64,000 bases of DNA. It comes from Macrostomum hystrix (lineage: Eukaryota > Platyhelminthes > Macrostomidae). A program made the translations under genes and the position numbers. Each line of letters starts with the position of its first letter. Position 1 is the first letter of the stretch. The notes beneath the pieces were generated by a model. The model saw only the letters and a list, made by a program, of their open reading frames with translations, searched no databases and was not told the origin of the DNA. This document shows, piece after piece, positions 35,001-44,165 of the stretch. The stretch lies in contig CATNEN010000038.1 of assembly GCA_950097015.1 (NCBI GenBank), positions 31,148,501-31,212,500 on the forward strand. The letters run 5' to 3'.

Positions 35001-38000
35001 CGCCATTTCGACGCTGATCCTCGGAAACGCCCGTGAGTTCGACAGTCTGACGTGCGGGAGCAGCGCCGTGGTGGTTCTCGTTCAGGCGATCGCCGACCCG
35101 ATACATCGGCATTACCTCAACTTCGTAGCTGCGAACGCCGGAGTGATCGTCTCGCCAACCAGCGAAAGTTGCCGTCACATTGTTCTGAGCATTGATTTAT
35201 ATAATTAGCGGTAAGGAAGACCGAGCTATTTTCCCCCTGGGGAAAGACCACGGGGCATTTTTACGAGTCGTACAATCAACTTCACGATAGCTCCCCAACC
35301 GAACAAAATCACGAAGGAATTTCGCGACATTCCACCATCTTAGTTAAATTTTCCGCCCTTGTTAATCAATTAATTTTCAAAGCCGTCCGAGTCAGCATCG
35401 TCGAGATATTCAGCGATTCTTGTCGGAGACCCTGGCGACAAAGAAGAAATGAAAAAGTGAACTATGTAATCAACCCAAAATAGTCAAAAATTATAGCCGA
35501 CATGGTTGCATAACAAAATTTTGTGATGAGAAAAGTTATGCCGATATTGGTTGTTTTCGCCACCAGACACCCCGACGAGAATCGTTGAATATCTCGACGA
35601 TGTCGATGTTTCGTGATTCTGGAAGCCGTGCCAACGAAAATAGTAGAAACTTTTAGTCCGTGTTCAATTGATTTTCATGGCAATTGGTTGAATATTTTCG
35701 GAGATACAGAAAAATGTCTCGATGACTCGTGAGGCAAAGCCTGCTAAGTCGAGTTTCGTCTAATGTACGCTCGTATGTATACAAACAAAAAATCTGGTAT
35801 GAAAGATGCAATTAACCGCCCAGTCACTAATTCGTACCTGGCGCGTGAATGAAACACTCAAACGAAGCATATCCTGGTCGAACGCATGCCTGCACACCCG
35901 GCCACCTTCGGCTGGTCCAGCCAGTGTGCAGTGATAAGGAGCGCCGAAGTCGAACACGAATATGCCCACCTGCGTGAAGGCCTGGCCAGTCAGGTAGCGC
36001 TTCGATCTGGCCCCGTGAGAGTCCAGATTGGCCACAGTCACGTGACCTCCATTGTGAGCAGTGTAGGCGTAGCGGAGCGAGTGTCCCGAACGCAGCTCCC
36101 AGCCAGTTGGTGGCAGCTGCCTCAGCTGGCCAACGAAAGCCTGTTCGGCGAGCTTCGGCGAGTCCTGAGACAAGCCATTGGCGTCAAATGGGCCAAGGGA
36201 TTGGGCAGGGTACGTAGCTGAAAGACAATCAATCACAATCAGCTTCATTGTTTCCTTTTGCCTGCCCGTCGGAAATTAAAATGTATGGCACGCCATTGTT
36301 GTAATTACCGTGCCCCGAAAGTGTGAAGGTGAAGTACTCTCGTATCAAGCCAATTCTATAACCATCAGGCGGTATGAAATGCTGTCTTGCGCCTGGACTT
36401 GTGATTTCCGGATTAAATTTTCCAGTGACAGTCCACTCCAGCTCCAGCTTTTTGTTCAGACCTAAAATTTTGTTGTTTATTTATTACGTGTAATATTGTG
36501 CTGATTGTTGCCTAAAATCGTTAAATATAATATTTGTTGAACCTGGCTTGGCATTTATGTAGTCAACCGAGTTCTGCATCCTATGGAAGTCGACAATGGC
36601 TTCGTTCTTTGACGCTAAAAAAGCAATAAAAGCTCCATATAAACCGAAAATATGTCAGCAACTCTTTTATATAATGTAAATCTGCGCGAAAAGATACGCA
36701 CAATTTCCATCAGCGGGAAGCCGCATTGTCATGGTGGCAGTCAGCACTTTCGGAGGCGATGTAACTGCAATTTAGAATCAACAAAATACGCTTACTAAAT
36801 GCACACAGCTTAACGTCAGGACTTTTGGACGAATAAGTCAGGAAACATTATAATTAAACCGGCGAATTGATGAATTTCGGTACAATTTGTGGTGTTGGTT
36901 GCGTGATTTTGAGATTTCACATCAGTGTCAATTTCCAAGGATCAGAGGAATACGCAGTATACTGCTTTGCCGATTGTCTCTGTCACTACACGGTCGTTAT
37001 AGTATATTATTTCCCCACATAGATTGCAGGAGGACTGCGCGCAATGGCACATTATTTGGTGACACTAGACCCGCAGCCAGCGAGGTGGCCATTCCGCACA
37101 TTTCGCTGACTCCTGAGCACACACGCACACAGATACTGAACGCAGGCACACACTCTTCCAGTTGTGTACATCTGCCCTGACTTTCTCATCGTCAGGTAGT
37201 GTATACTTCACTGTGCCTGGAAGGTTGGCCCTCAAGGGCGTAAATTGCACGACAAGCCCCCAAGCCTTCTCTCCGCGGCTGCACCCCAAATGAATGGGAC
37301 CTCGCCGCGGAATCAAGCTCAGGGACTTTGGTGCGAGTGGCAAACGCGTTATAACCGCTCAACCTCAAACGGTCATTAAGTAGCTTACAAATATTTTCTA
37401 ATAAATCTATTTGGCATCACATGCATTCCGAGGTGCTTACTCCTTAGACAGTTGCGCGCTCCGGGTGTTGGCCCGAAGTCCGGGTCGCAGCGGCATTCTG
37501 AGGCGTAGCCGTCGCACTTTCCAGGAAAGCACAAATTGTGCTCCAAACGCCACGAGCAAGTTTCTAGAATGATTTTCGAAAATTAAGGCTTGAGCTTCCG
37601 TAGATATATCCACAATGTACAACTGTTTACCTATGCAGTGCTTCCTGTCAGCTGATAGCTTGAACGCCTCGCCCCTGGGTGCATGGTTGTACATGCACGT
37701 CTGGCAGATCTTTGTTTCTTGTGCACTCGGAATGTGATGGCAATGAGTCAGGGCACAGTTTTGAATTTGGGGGCACACTGAAATATGATGTTTCGAGTTG
37801 TTATTCGATTGGCTGGTGGGGCAGAATCAGCAGAATCAGGCTCCAGCGAATCAGCGAGGGGTTAGAAGGGGTGCGCTAAACCATGACCATGGAACTTAGG
37901 GCCGGAAATAGTCCGCATAGCTGAGAGACGAGGGGGAAGAAAGAAATGGCGGGCTGCCAGCCAGCCAATCAGCGGTCTTCGGAGCTAAGCCAATCGAACT

Positions 38001-40192
38001 GGCGGTCTAGGGGCCAGGCAGCTAGCTCAGATGTGTGGAAGGCAGCTCAAATCATATTCAGGAGTGTAGGCTGTAACCTGTAAAAATTATTTGTTGAATA
38101 ATTTTTTAACACGCTTACAATCGCATCTCGGGCTGTAGTGCGTCGGATAGCAGTTGCTGCAATAATCAGGGCTAGTACAGGTGCCGCCGTTGGAGCAGAC
38201 GCCCTTGCGGCCAAAGCAGACGGCTGCAATTCAGAAGTTTAATGTCAGTTGGGGGTCACTTATTTTTCGGAACCCGAACGGAGCAACGCAAGCGCACGAA
38301 CAGGGACAACTAAATACTCTAACTAACTACTACTAACTACTATACTGCTAACTACTAAATAAGAGTATCTAGTAGTCCCCTACGCACGAAACTCAAGAAA
38401 CTCAAACTCAAGCCCTTTAGATCGTCGAGATATTCAACGGTTCTGGACGAAGGTCAGATTTTAACCTTAAGCGCTAGTGTATTTCATACAACCCTACACA
38501 CGAATTTGCATCGCGCCTCAGTGTGGCCCTCCCAGGCCTTCAAAATTTTAAGGCCGTGCAAATTTATGTAATAGGGATGGATGAAATGTATGAAGGGTGA
38601 ATGAAGGGTAAAAATCAGACCTTCGGTCAGAACAGTTTAACATCTCGACGATCTGAAGGGCTGGCGACTTGATTCTTGCTACAGAAGTTGCAGAAAAAAA
38701 ATTTAAGCTCGTGTTTTTGCGTATCGTGTGCTTGCGTTGCTCCGTTCGGGTGTAGCAAAAATAACTGTCAGGGGAATTCCCCCCTTGGTAACTCCACTGT
38801 TGAATGGTGTTTCGCTCTCAACAGTTATTAAACGTAAATCAAGCAGCGGCACTCACGAACAAGGCAGCCGGCATCTTGCTCGCTATTCCTGGCCCAACCG
38901 GGACAGCAGTCATAATAGTACCTGTGGCGCCAGCCAAATACCAGTCTTCTAATATGCGGATAGTGAAAGTCGCGGCTGAAATGAAAGTTTAAGTAGTTGC
39001 GTCAGTTACCAATCTATATTGTATTTCATCTAACAGAAAGTTTTGTGGACTTCATAGAAAGCATACTAAGCTAGAAAGCTTAAAGCTACATAAAAAGCCA
39101 CTGCCCATTATAGTTAGAATGCTAGATTATACATTTGTAGTTTGAGTTTTTGTTTTCGATAGTCATAATTTGATAGCAACTCGCAAAACACAATAGCTAT
39201 TCTCCATTCGGGAGCAAAGTGATTTCAGTCACAGTTTTATTTTTCTCTTTAAATTTCAATATTTCATTTTTTTGTTTTAATGCCTTTGTTTACAAATTTC
39301 AAATAGTTTATTCAACTAAAATTAATATTATGCATGCTACTGTTTTTCTATCGCCGTTTTTATCAAATTGTTCAGCCTTGTTACCAACATCGAAAAAAAA
39401 AATCAGCACCCAATGGGCGTGCGCACTTCAATAACAATAACAATATTGCCTAAATTAAAGATCATGTTTAGGATGTTGCTGAAAATCGTTATATTCCAAT
39501 AGTCCCAAAAACTAATGAAAATTTGCTGAAAAAAAACGTTTGTTCTGAAATATTTTGACGCTTACATTCTGTAGTAGTAGCCAAGCCGCCACCACCACCA
39601 TCTTCTGGTTGGCTTGACCAAGCACAGGTTCTGTCCTTGCAATTGGTTCATGAGGGTGGCATTGCTGTGGCGTCCCGTGCTCGCATCTCGTGGCGCATCA
39701 GTTTCGTCTCCGTCGTAGTCGAATTCCAGGTCGTCAACAACAACGCCAGGCAAAATGGTCACATTGTGCTCGGAATCGAATCTGACAATATCCGAAAAAA
39801 CTTGCAGATAGAAATTGATGGAAAATGTCTGGGTCAGATCTACAACTGGTTGCTTCGTACAGGTGTTCCGTCCATAGGCTTGGGAGGTCGCCACCATATG
39901 GATTTTAATTTTCCGCCCCTTTACGATAAATAAAAACTTGTGAAAATACAAGAGAAGAAAAAAACTGGGTATTTGAAATGCCACGTGATCTTTCTATACT
40001 GTTAAAGGACAAATGGCTTCATAAGATTCCAACCCTCGACCTACTCCTAGTTAGAATTTATAATCTGTACCGCCTTTATTCCACATTTTAACACTTTCAA
40101 GTCCACAGAGAAACTCACAAAGCGGAAACGCGATGGTCTGAGAACCGCAATAGCAGAAAAATTATCACAGCGATCTGAACACAACGATTCAT
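18991..40192 (-). CDS. Giant secreted EMI/EGF/FN3-like repeat protein, about 35 exons
   Basis: Extracellular modular protein, provisionally one gene, encoding on the order of 3,500 residues. From the N-terminus: signal peptide (exon 40119-40192), EMI-like domain, three EGF-like exons, several large unassigned exons, then a long array of divergent FN3-like modules. Most modules carry variants of W.GF.D.ESGI..Y..., a central G..Y.V.V.A.N.AGL and a linker such as VDTSPP or DATPP. This module style is common in uncharacterised multi-repeat proteins of marine invertebrates. The stop is at 18991-18993 and the last residues (AGLANFIYQEIIV) contain no membrane segment or GPI signal, so it is probably secreted. 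Two junctions are unresolved: exon 1 to 2 (phase 2 donor, no phase-matched acceptor seen) and 33280 to 32055. If the latter cannot be bridged, this may be two adjacent genes. Confidence 0.7.
20223..20425 (-). mobile_element. SINE-A, internally deleted
   Basis: The tail block (AGACCTGCAGCCAGCG, CCTGAGCACACACGCACAC) and the head block (GCCTCGCCGCGAG, GCAAACGCTCTAACC) are present, but the middle of the element is missing. It lies in an FN3-gene intron. Confidence 0.75.
20860..21290. repeat. Repeat-D copy
   Basis: Moderate-copy repeat also seen at 26.97-27.06 and 35.2-35.76 kb. Landmarks are GGGGAAGACCACGGG, AGTCATCCGACGTCAGCATC, TCGTCGAG.TATTCA and, at the far end, TATTTTTAGCGATACAGAAA. Probably a non-autonomous DNA transposon or an old SINE; no coding sequence. 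Confidence 0.5.
25425..25685 (+). mobile_element. SINE-B, old copy
   Basis: tRNA-like head (TAGCTCAGTTGTTAGAT) with a decayed B box (GTTCGAATC), the GTGTCCTTTA body motif, and an end in TGAACAGCCGTACGCAG. Confidence 0.6.
25750..26036 (-). mobile_element. SINE-B, full length
   Basis: Inverted relative to the neighbouring copy. Its head at 25975-26036 has a good B box (complement GGTTCGTTTCC) and a tRNA-like A box; the body has GTGTCTTGCTAAAGGACAC. Confidence 0.8.
26975..27060 (-). repeat. Repeat-D fragment
   Basis: The complement shares CTTTCAAAGCCGTCC, GTCAGCATCATCGAGA and CCCTGGTGACGAG with the copy at 35.4 kb. Confidence 0.5.
27712..28015 (+). mobile_element. SINE-B, full length with ATT tail
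   Basis: Head TTCTAGCCTATTTGTGAGAG, with B box GGTTCGATTTCC; body TTTAGCAAGACACTTAACC and CAGTTCACCCAGCTG; core GTCCATGGACTGAACAGCCG; tail (ATT)n. Confidence 0.85.
28035..28170 (-). mobile_element. tRNA-derived SINE head, third type
   Basis: Read on the minus strand, it has an A-box-like TTTTAGACTAGCGGTTAGAT and a B-box-like GGAGTTCGAATCTC. It abuts the 3' edge of the 28170-28552 exon. Confidence 0.5.
30275..30505 (-). mobile_element. SINE-B
   Basis: Reverse copy with CAGCCGCAGCTATTGCGCGG, CAGTCCATGGACTG and AAGTGTCTTGCTAAAGGACA; a shortened head abuts the donor side of exon 30538-30726. Confidence 0.8.
31255..31440 (-). mobile_element. Diverged tRNA-derived SINE
   Basis: The minus strand from 31432 reads TTGCCCAATGGTCAAAGC, and a degenerate B box follows. 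The body is too decayed to assign to family A or B. Confidence 0.4.
32255..32445 (+). mobile_element. SINE-A 3' half
   Basis: Begins within the TGTGTCTGTGTACAGTAT segment and runs through TGCCTCCTCGCTGGCTGCGG. It contains local CGTACGAGCGTACGA expansions not seen in other copies. It lies in the unresolved part of the FN3-like gene. Confidence 0.7.
32765..33052 (-). CDS. Candidate exon with in-frame stop
   Basis: Open frame containing ARVANFVMNINRARATL and CGGIGIAGIRVLAVETTF, then a stop at 32765. It looks coding (composition, conserved style) but its best acceptor (TCTGAG) is weak and out of phase with the preceding donor at 33280, and no good donor lies before the stop. It may be a terminal exon of the upstream part or an alternative 3' end. 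Confidence 0.4.
   Translation of the reverse strand, partial: ACVTDEFKVQARVANFVMNINRARATLTPDSNLLAFDLSKFNLSVIQTYEDADCEDIGPAGTAFYLVSDNSVSCGGIGIAGIRVLAVETTFSDYF
33121..33258. repeat. 27-bp inverted repeat
   Basis: Arms 33121-33147 and 33232-33258 share TGAATCTAGAAACTGGA (25 of 27 positions pair), separated by 84 bases. Located between the 33280 exon and the candidate exon at 32765-33052. Confidence 0.8.
33280..36764 (-). CDS. Central exons of the FN3-like gene
   Basis: Exons, 5' to 3': 36702-36764, 36543-36614, 36309-36461, 35838-36217, 34962-35184, 34225-34901, 34016-34189, 33280-33926. The early ones join in phase 1 and then phase 0. Exon 34962-35184 has FAGWRDDHSGVRSYEVEV and exon 33280-33926 has HWSGFFDPESGIRMFRYGF, both FN3-like module cores. 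Exon 34225-34901 is long and not assigned. No catalytic motif is seen. Confidence 0.7.
35215..35760. repeat. Repeat-D copy with internal inverted repeat
   Basis: GGGGAAAGACCACGGGGCAT near the left end. Around 35395-35430 GCATCGTCGAGATATTCAGC is mirrored at 35575-35600 by ATCGTTGAATATCTCGACGA, so the centre is palindromic. The right part (GAATATTTTCGGAGATACAG) matches the copy at 21.2 kb. Confidence 0.6.
37022..37372 (-). mobile_element. SINE-A, full length
   Basis: Reverse copy: tail-side GGAGGACTGCGCGCAATGGC, then CCGCAGCCAGCGAGG, the AC-rich segment, CCCCCAAGCCTTCTCTCCGC, and the head TGGCAAACGCGTTATAACCG. Confidence 0.85.
37441..38223 (-). CDS. EGF-like exons
   Basis: Three phase-1 exons: 38119-38223 (CFGRKGVCSNGGTC, then a typical EGF spacing to CD), 37631-37777 (CxxC-rich, ending DRKHCIG) and 37441-37563 (CSWRLEHNLCFPGKC, then CRCDPDFG, ending ARNC). 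All are flanked by GT-AG sites in matching phase, so the modules can be inserted or lost without a frameshift. Because they are short, conventional ORF scans miss them or read the wrong frame. Confidence 0.75.
38272..38751. mobile_element. Palindromic MITE-like element
   Basis: About 480 bp bounded by 28-bp inverted ends (38272-38299 and 38724-38751, 27 of 28 paired; ACCCGAACGGAGCAACGCAA on the left). A second nested inverted pair lies inside (TTTAGATCGTCGAGATATTC near 38415 against CATCTCGACGATCTGAAGGG near 38642). No ORF, no clear target-site duplication. It occupies an intron between the EGF and EMI exons. Confidence 0.65.
38857..39933 (-). CDS. EMI-like domain exons
   Basis: Two exons: about 39566-39933 (upper edge uncertain) and 38857-38975, joined in phase (AT/C gives Ile). 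The first contains potential N-glycosylation sites and ends WWWWRLGYYYR. The second reads VFGWRHRYYYDCCPGWARN and then a Cys. The CCPGW signature after an aromatic run is typical of EMI domains of extracellular proteins, which often precede EGF repeats, as here. Confidence 0.65.
40119..40192 (-). CDS. Signal-peptide exon of the FN3-like gene
   Basis: ATG at 40190-40192. It encodes MNRCVQIAVIIFLLLRFSDH and a few more residues (basic start, hydrophobic core, small residues VSA near the end), then a strong donor GTGAGT at 40113-40118 just before an in-frame stop. This is the probable start of the gene. Confidence 0.65.
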
Positions 40193-40474
40193 TGTCGAAT
40201 CATCGAACAATTTTAATTTGCGTGCACTCTCTGTGAAATTGTCTGGACTCATGCAGTAAATATGCGTCCTTGTGTTTGTGATAGAATCCTTGACAGTTGC
40301 TTCAAATACAGAAATTCTAGATAAGATAATTTTAGTTAACCAAAACTAACTTGAGCGCACTGCTTACTGTCAATTTGTCAATAGCTACCTCTACAGTCTT
40401 TAAAATCCGCTGTCAAAAGCGTAAACTCAAAAAAAATTATATTCGCAGAGCAAAGATTGTCTGTCTGTATGTCT

Positions 40475-41520
40475 TGACATGTGAATGTGAAACCCAAAGT
40501 AATTAGTGTGATTCCAAGAATGACAAGGTGAATGTGAAATACAAAGTAATTATTGTGATTCCAGGAATGACAAGGTGAATGTGAAACACAAAGTCATTAG
40601 TGTGATTCCAGCAATGACAAGGTGAATGTGAAACCCAAAGTAATTAGTGTGATTCCAGGAATGACAAGGTGAATGTGAAACCCAAAGTCATTAGTGTGAT
40701 TCCAGGAATGACAAGGTGAATGTGAAACCCAAAGTCATTAGTGTGATTCCAGCAATGACAAGGTGAATGTGAAACCCAAAGTCATTAGTGTGATTCCAGG
40801 AATGACAAGGTGAATGGGAAACCCAAAGTAATTAGTGTGATTCCAGGAATGACAAGGTGAATGTGACACCCAAAGTAATTAGTGTGATTCCAGGAATGAA
40901 AAGGTGAATGGGAAACCCAAAGTAATTAGTGTGATTCCAGGAATGACAAGGTGAATGTGAAACCCAAAGTAATTAGTGTGATTCCAGGAATGACAAGGTG
41001 AATGTGACACCCAAAGTAGTTAGTGTGATTCCAGGAATGACAAGGTGAATGTGATACCCAAATAATTAGTGTGATTCCAGGAATGACAAGGTGAATGTGA
41101 CACCCAAAGTAATTAGTGTGATTCCAGGAATGACAAGGTGAATGTGACACCCAAAGTAATTATTGTGATTCCAGGAATGACAAGGTGAATGTGAAACCCA
41201 AAGTAATTATTGTGATTCCAGGAATGACAAGGTGAATGTGACACCCAAAGTAATTAGTGTGATTCCAGGAATGACAAGGTGAATGTGAAATACAAAGTAA
41301 TTATTGTGATTCCAGGAATGACAAGGTGAATGTGACACCCAAAGTAATTATTGTGATTCCAGGAATGACAAGGTGAATGTGAAACCCAAAGTAATTAGTG
41401 TGATTCCAGGAATGACAAGGTGAATGGGAAACCCAAAGTAATTAGTGTGATTCCAGGAATGACAAGGTGAATGTGACACCCAAAGTAATTAGTGTGATTC
41501 CAGGAATGACAAGATGACAC
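40475..41520. repeat. 47-bp minisatellite
   Basis: About 22 copies of a 47-bp unit containing GTGTGATTCCAGGAATGACA and AGGTGAATGTGAAACCC. Unit variants (ACACCC, ATACAAA, GGGAAACCC) recur at intervals. It lies immediately 5' of the FN3-like gene start and upstream of the six-Cys genes. Confidence 0.95.
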
Positions 41521-42054
41521 TTAAATAAATTAGTAGTGTTATTCCAGGAAAATCTAAATCTTTGTTTTAAAACTGTACTCATTTTTGCAGGATTGAATGC
41601 ATAAAAAATACAGTCTGCCTCCTCGATGGTAGGAAATAATTTTGACGAAGATAGGGAATATAATTACTCCATCCCCCCTTTTCGGCCCTCCTAAGTTGAG
41701 CTAATACTCGTAGGCATGACCCAAAGCAATTAGTTGTGCGACGTGATTACGAAATCATCAAATATCTGTTATTTTTTGGGATCTACTGCATGGGAAAACT
41801 ACTGAATTCTTTTAGAATTCACTCATGCAGTGGTAGGCAAACTAGGCGGAAAAAGTTCCGTCCTTTTTTTCAAAAAGTTTTTTATAATTTAAGTCTCTGC
41901 AGCCGTCGGGTTGGCTTCATGAAACTGCTAGGAGTTCACGTGCTTCAATTCAATCGATCGCATCCGGTGAGAGTTCCGGCAGAACTATGGAATAATTGCT
42001 GGTGATTATTGTTTACAGGAAGTCAGCTGGCCGAGGGGCGCAGATAAAAATGCC
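41521..42054. other. Spacer and promoter region
   Basis: No gene; ends at the TATA box of the first six-Cys gene. Confidence 0.5.
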
Positions 42055-42062
42055 TATAAATA
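42055..42062 (+). promoter_or_regulatory. TATA box of six-Cys gene 1
   Basis: TATAAATA 92 bp before the ATG, giving an expected start near 42085-42090 and a short 5' UTR. Confidence 0.65.
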
Positions 42063-42153
42063 TGCAGCAAAAAGATACACCAGCTTCATCTACTCCTTGA
42101 CACTCTAGGTGCATTGCTGCTCATCAGTGCTATACACGGAGAAATCGGCAGAA

Positions 42154-43025
42154 ATGAAGTTTGTTGCCTGCTTCATTGCTTTGATCGCGGTTGCGGTGAG
42201 TCCTTTGTGCTCTGCCTTGCATCATTTTTCAAAATTTTGCTGCTCATTATACTGAGTCCTCACAGTTTCAGAAACAAAAACTGAACTTCACAACCTGAGT
42301 AATTTTTGTGAATTCGAATTCACTATATCAGAATCACGACATCCTCATAATAATAATTGGAGGAGGGCTGCGGGCAATGGCACATCATTTGGTGACACTA
42401 GACCCGCAGCCTGCGAGAAGGCAATTCCGCCCATCCCGCCGACTCCTGAGCACACACGCACACGGATACCGTACGCAGGCATGCACTCACACACATCTGC
42501 CCTGACTTTCTCATCGGCAGGCAGTTTACACTCTCACTGTGCCTTGGAGGTTGGCCCTCAAGGACGTAAATTGCACGAAAAGCCCCTAGACCTTCCAAAT
42601 AAATGTGGCCTCGCCATGGAATCGAACTCAGGGACCTTGACAAGGGAGGCAAACGCGTTAATCGCTCTGCCACCAACCCTCCTGACATCCTCATTGTCAC
42701 CGTTCCCGCTCTCCAGGCTGCCCAGCCGGCGGGCAACCAGCAGATCACTGAGGCACAGCTGGAAGCCTTCCTTCGTCCGTGCATCGTCGATGGAGTCAAC
42801 TGCCCGCCCGATGGCTCGATGAGCTACGCGAAGATCAGGGAGAACCTGGGCCAGACGAAGATGGCCGTTCAAATGTTCACCGGCCGGCTGCCGAACGAGT
42901 GCCAGTGCGACGAGAGCAGCGAGCGATGCAACCGGCGCTGCATGTACGCCCTGATGAAGGTGCTGATTGTCGACCTGCGCATGACTGGGCCGCCGGCTAA
43001 GCGGTTGTTCGGCAAGAAGGGCTGA
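42154..43025 (+). CDS. Small secreted six-cysteine protein, copy 1
   Basis: Two exons: 42154-42195 (MKFVACFIALIAVA, signal peptide) and 42717-43025 (stop TGA), joined in phase 0 by GTGAGT and CTCCAG; 116 residues. The mature chain has six cysteines with spacing C-X6-C-X32-C-X-C-X6-C-X3-C, first seen in FLRPCIVDGVNCPPDG and last in CQCDESSERCNRRC, then a hydrophobic MYALMKVLIV and a basic tail (PPAKRLFGKKG). I do not recognise the family. The first half vaguely resembles arthropod OS-D/chemosensory proteins (C-X6-C followed by PDG), but those have four cysteines with different spacing. A secreted binding, structural or defence role is possible; none is shown. TATA box upstream, AATAAA at 43175. 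The intron carries a SINE-A. Confidence 0.85.
42352..42692 (-). mobile_element. SINE-A in intron of six-Cys gene 1
   Basis: Reverse copy with tail-side ATAATAATTGGAGGAGGGCT, the CCGCAGCCTGCGAG block, the AC-rich block, CCTTGGAGGTTGGCCCTCAA and the head TTAATCGCTCTGCCACCAA. Its head ends about 30 bp before the splice acceptor. Confidence 0.85.
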
Positions 43026-43174
43026 GCCTGGACGAGTCGGTACCATTGCAGGATTGTCAGGATTAGCAATCGAAGTGCGCGATCCAGAGCGTGTATTGTG
43101 TCCACAGGAACTAAAAGTACATTGCAATGTCATTCTAAGTTTAATCAAGCATGGGCTAATAGTCCTTAGAGAGC

Positions 43175-43180
43175 AATAAA
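43175..43180 (+). terminator. Polyadenylation signal of six-Cys gene 1
   Basis: AATAAA 150 bp after the stop codon. Confidence 0.7.
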
Positions 43181-43911
43181 TGTATTGAGCATTGCACTGC
43201 CAAAATGTGCAACTATATATTATTATTATTACAATGGGTGCACCATTGGGTGCTGATTTTCTGCTTATTTCGTGTTAATAACGAGTAATGACTACATTAT
43301 TAATTGGAAACATATTGGGCGATAAAAATAACGAAAGCATAACTAAATTAGGGAGAAAAATCAAGCAAAATAAAAAACGAAGTAATTTAAGCATAAAACA
43401 TAAGTTTAAATTGGACAAAAAAATTATTTTGAAAATGGACGGTAGAAAGTTATTTAACAGCTGTCACTGGCTGTGACATTAAATATAGCATTTTGTCCTC
43501 GACTGCTAAGCTTTCAAAATTCGAACAGTGCCTGCTACTTCTTTTCTGAGTTCATCTCTAATTAGAACACAAACAGGCCAATCGTACCTAAAAATAATAT
43601 GAACTTCGACTCTATTCTATATGCGATTTCTGCTTTTGCAGTTCTCAATGTCTCGAAGGCCAGTTTGTGGTTTCCCAGACGAAATCGGGACATTGTGCGC
43701 CTTTGTTCACGGTTAGAGATTATTCATGGGTACTTTTCACCGGAAGAATAATAAAAAATCTAGGTAAACATCGATTGTCTCAATCATCCTACTACAAGTA
43801 ACACGAGCGTATGCGTAGATTTGGGTTAGGGTCCCAGGTATTATAAGACTACATTGATTACTAATTATAAACTAAACTTTATCCCAAGGAATAGCACCAC
43901 GTATGGTAGGG
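43181..43911. other. Intergenic DNA
   Basis: AT-rich. A 62-residue Lys/Asn/Ile-rich open frame at 43288-43476 is compositional. Nothing supported. Confidence 0.5.
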
Positions 43912-44165
43912 CAGCAGGTGTTGTAGACCAGTGGTTAGACCGTCGGACACATGACTTGAAGGTCGGGGGTTCGAGTCCCAACTCCACTGAAACAAATACG
44001 TCGTATCAGTGTCCTTTAGCAAGAGGCTCAGGAGTCAGGAGTCAGGTGCTCTCAGGTGTGTGTGTGCTCAGGATTCAGCGAAATGGTCAGAATTGCCTCC
44101 TCGCTGGCTGCCGTGGCAATACCCTCAGCCCTCCTGAAAATATTATTAACATTATTATTTTTAAA
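43912..44165 (+). mobile_element. Chimeric SINE: B head, A tail
   Basis: 43912-44025 is a SINE-B head (AGACCAGTGGTTAGACCG, B box GGGTTCGAGTCCC) and the start of its body (GTGTCCTTTAGCAAGA). At about 44026 it switches to SINE-A 3' sequence (GGCTCAGGAGTCAG, then TGCCTCCTCGCTGGCTGCC) and ends in an A/T-rich ATT tail. Confidence 0.75.

Noticed and set aside
40926-41150. Repetitive minus-strand open frame (HSPCHSWNHTNYFGC type)
   Set aside because: Product of the 47-bp repeat staying open in one frame.
42717-43025. Assignment of the six-Cys proteins to insect OS-D/chemosensory proteins
   Set aside because: Only C-X6-C plus PDG resembles that family; the remaining cysteine number and spacing do not fit.
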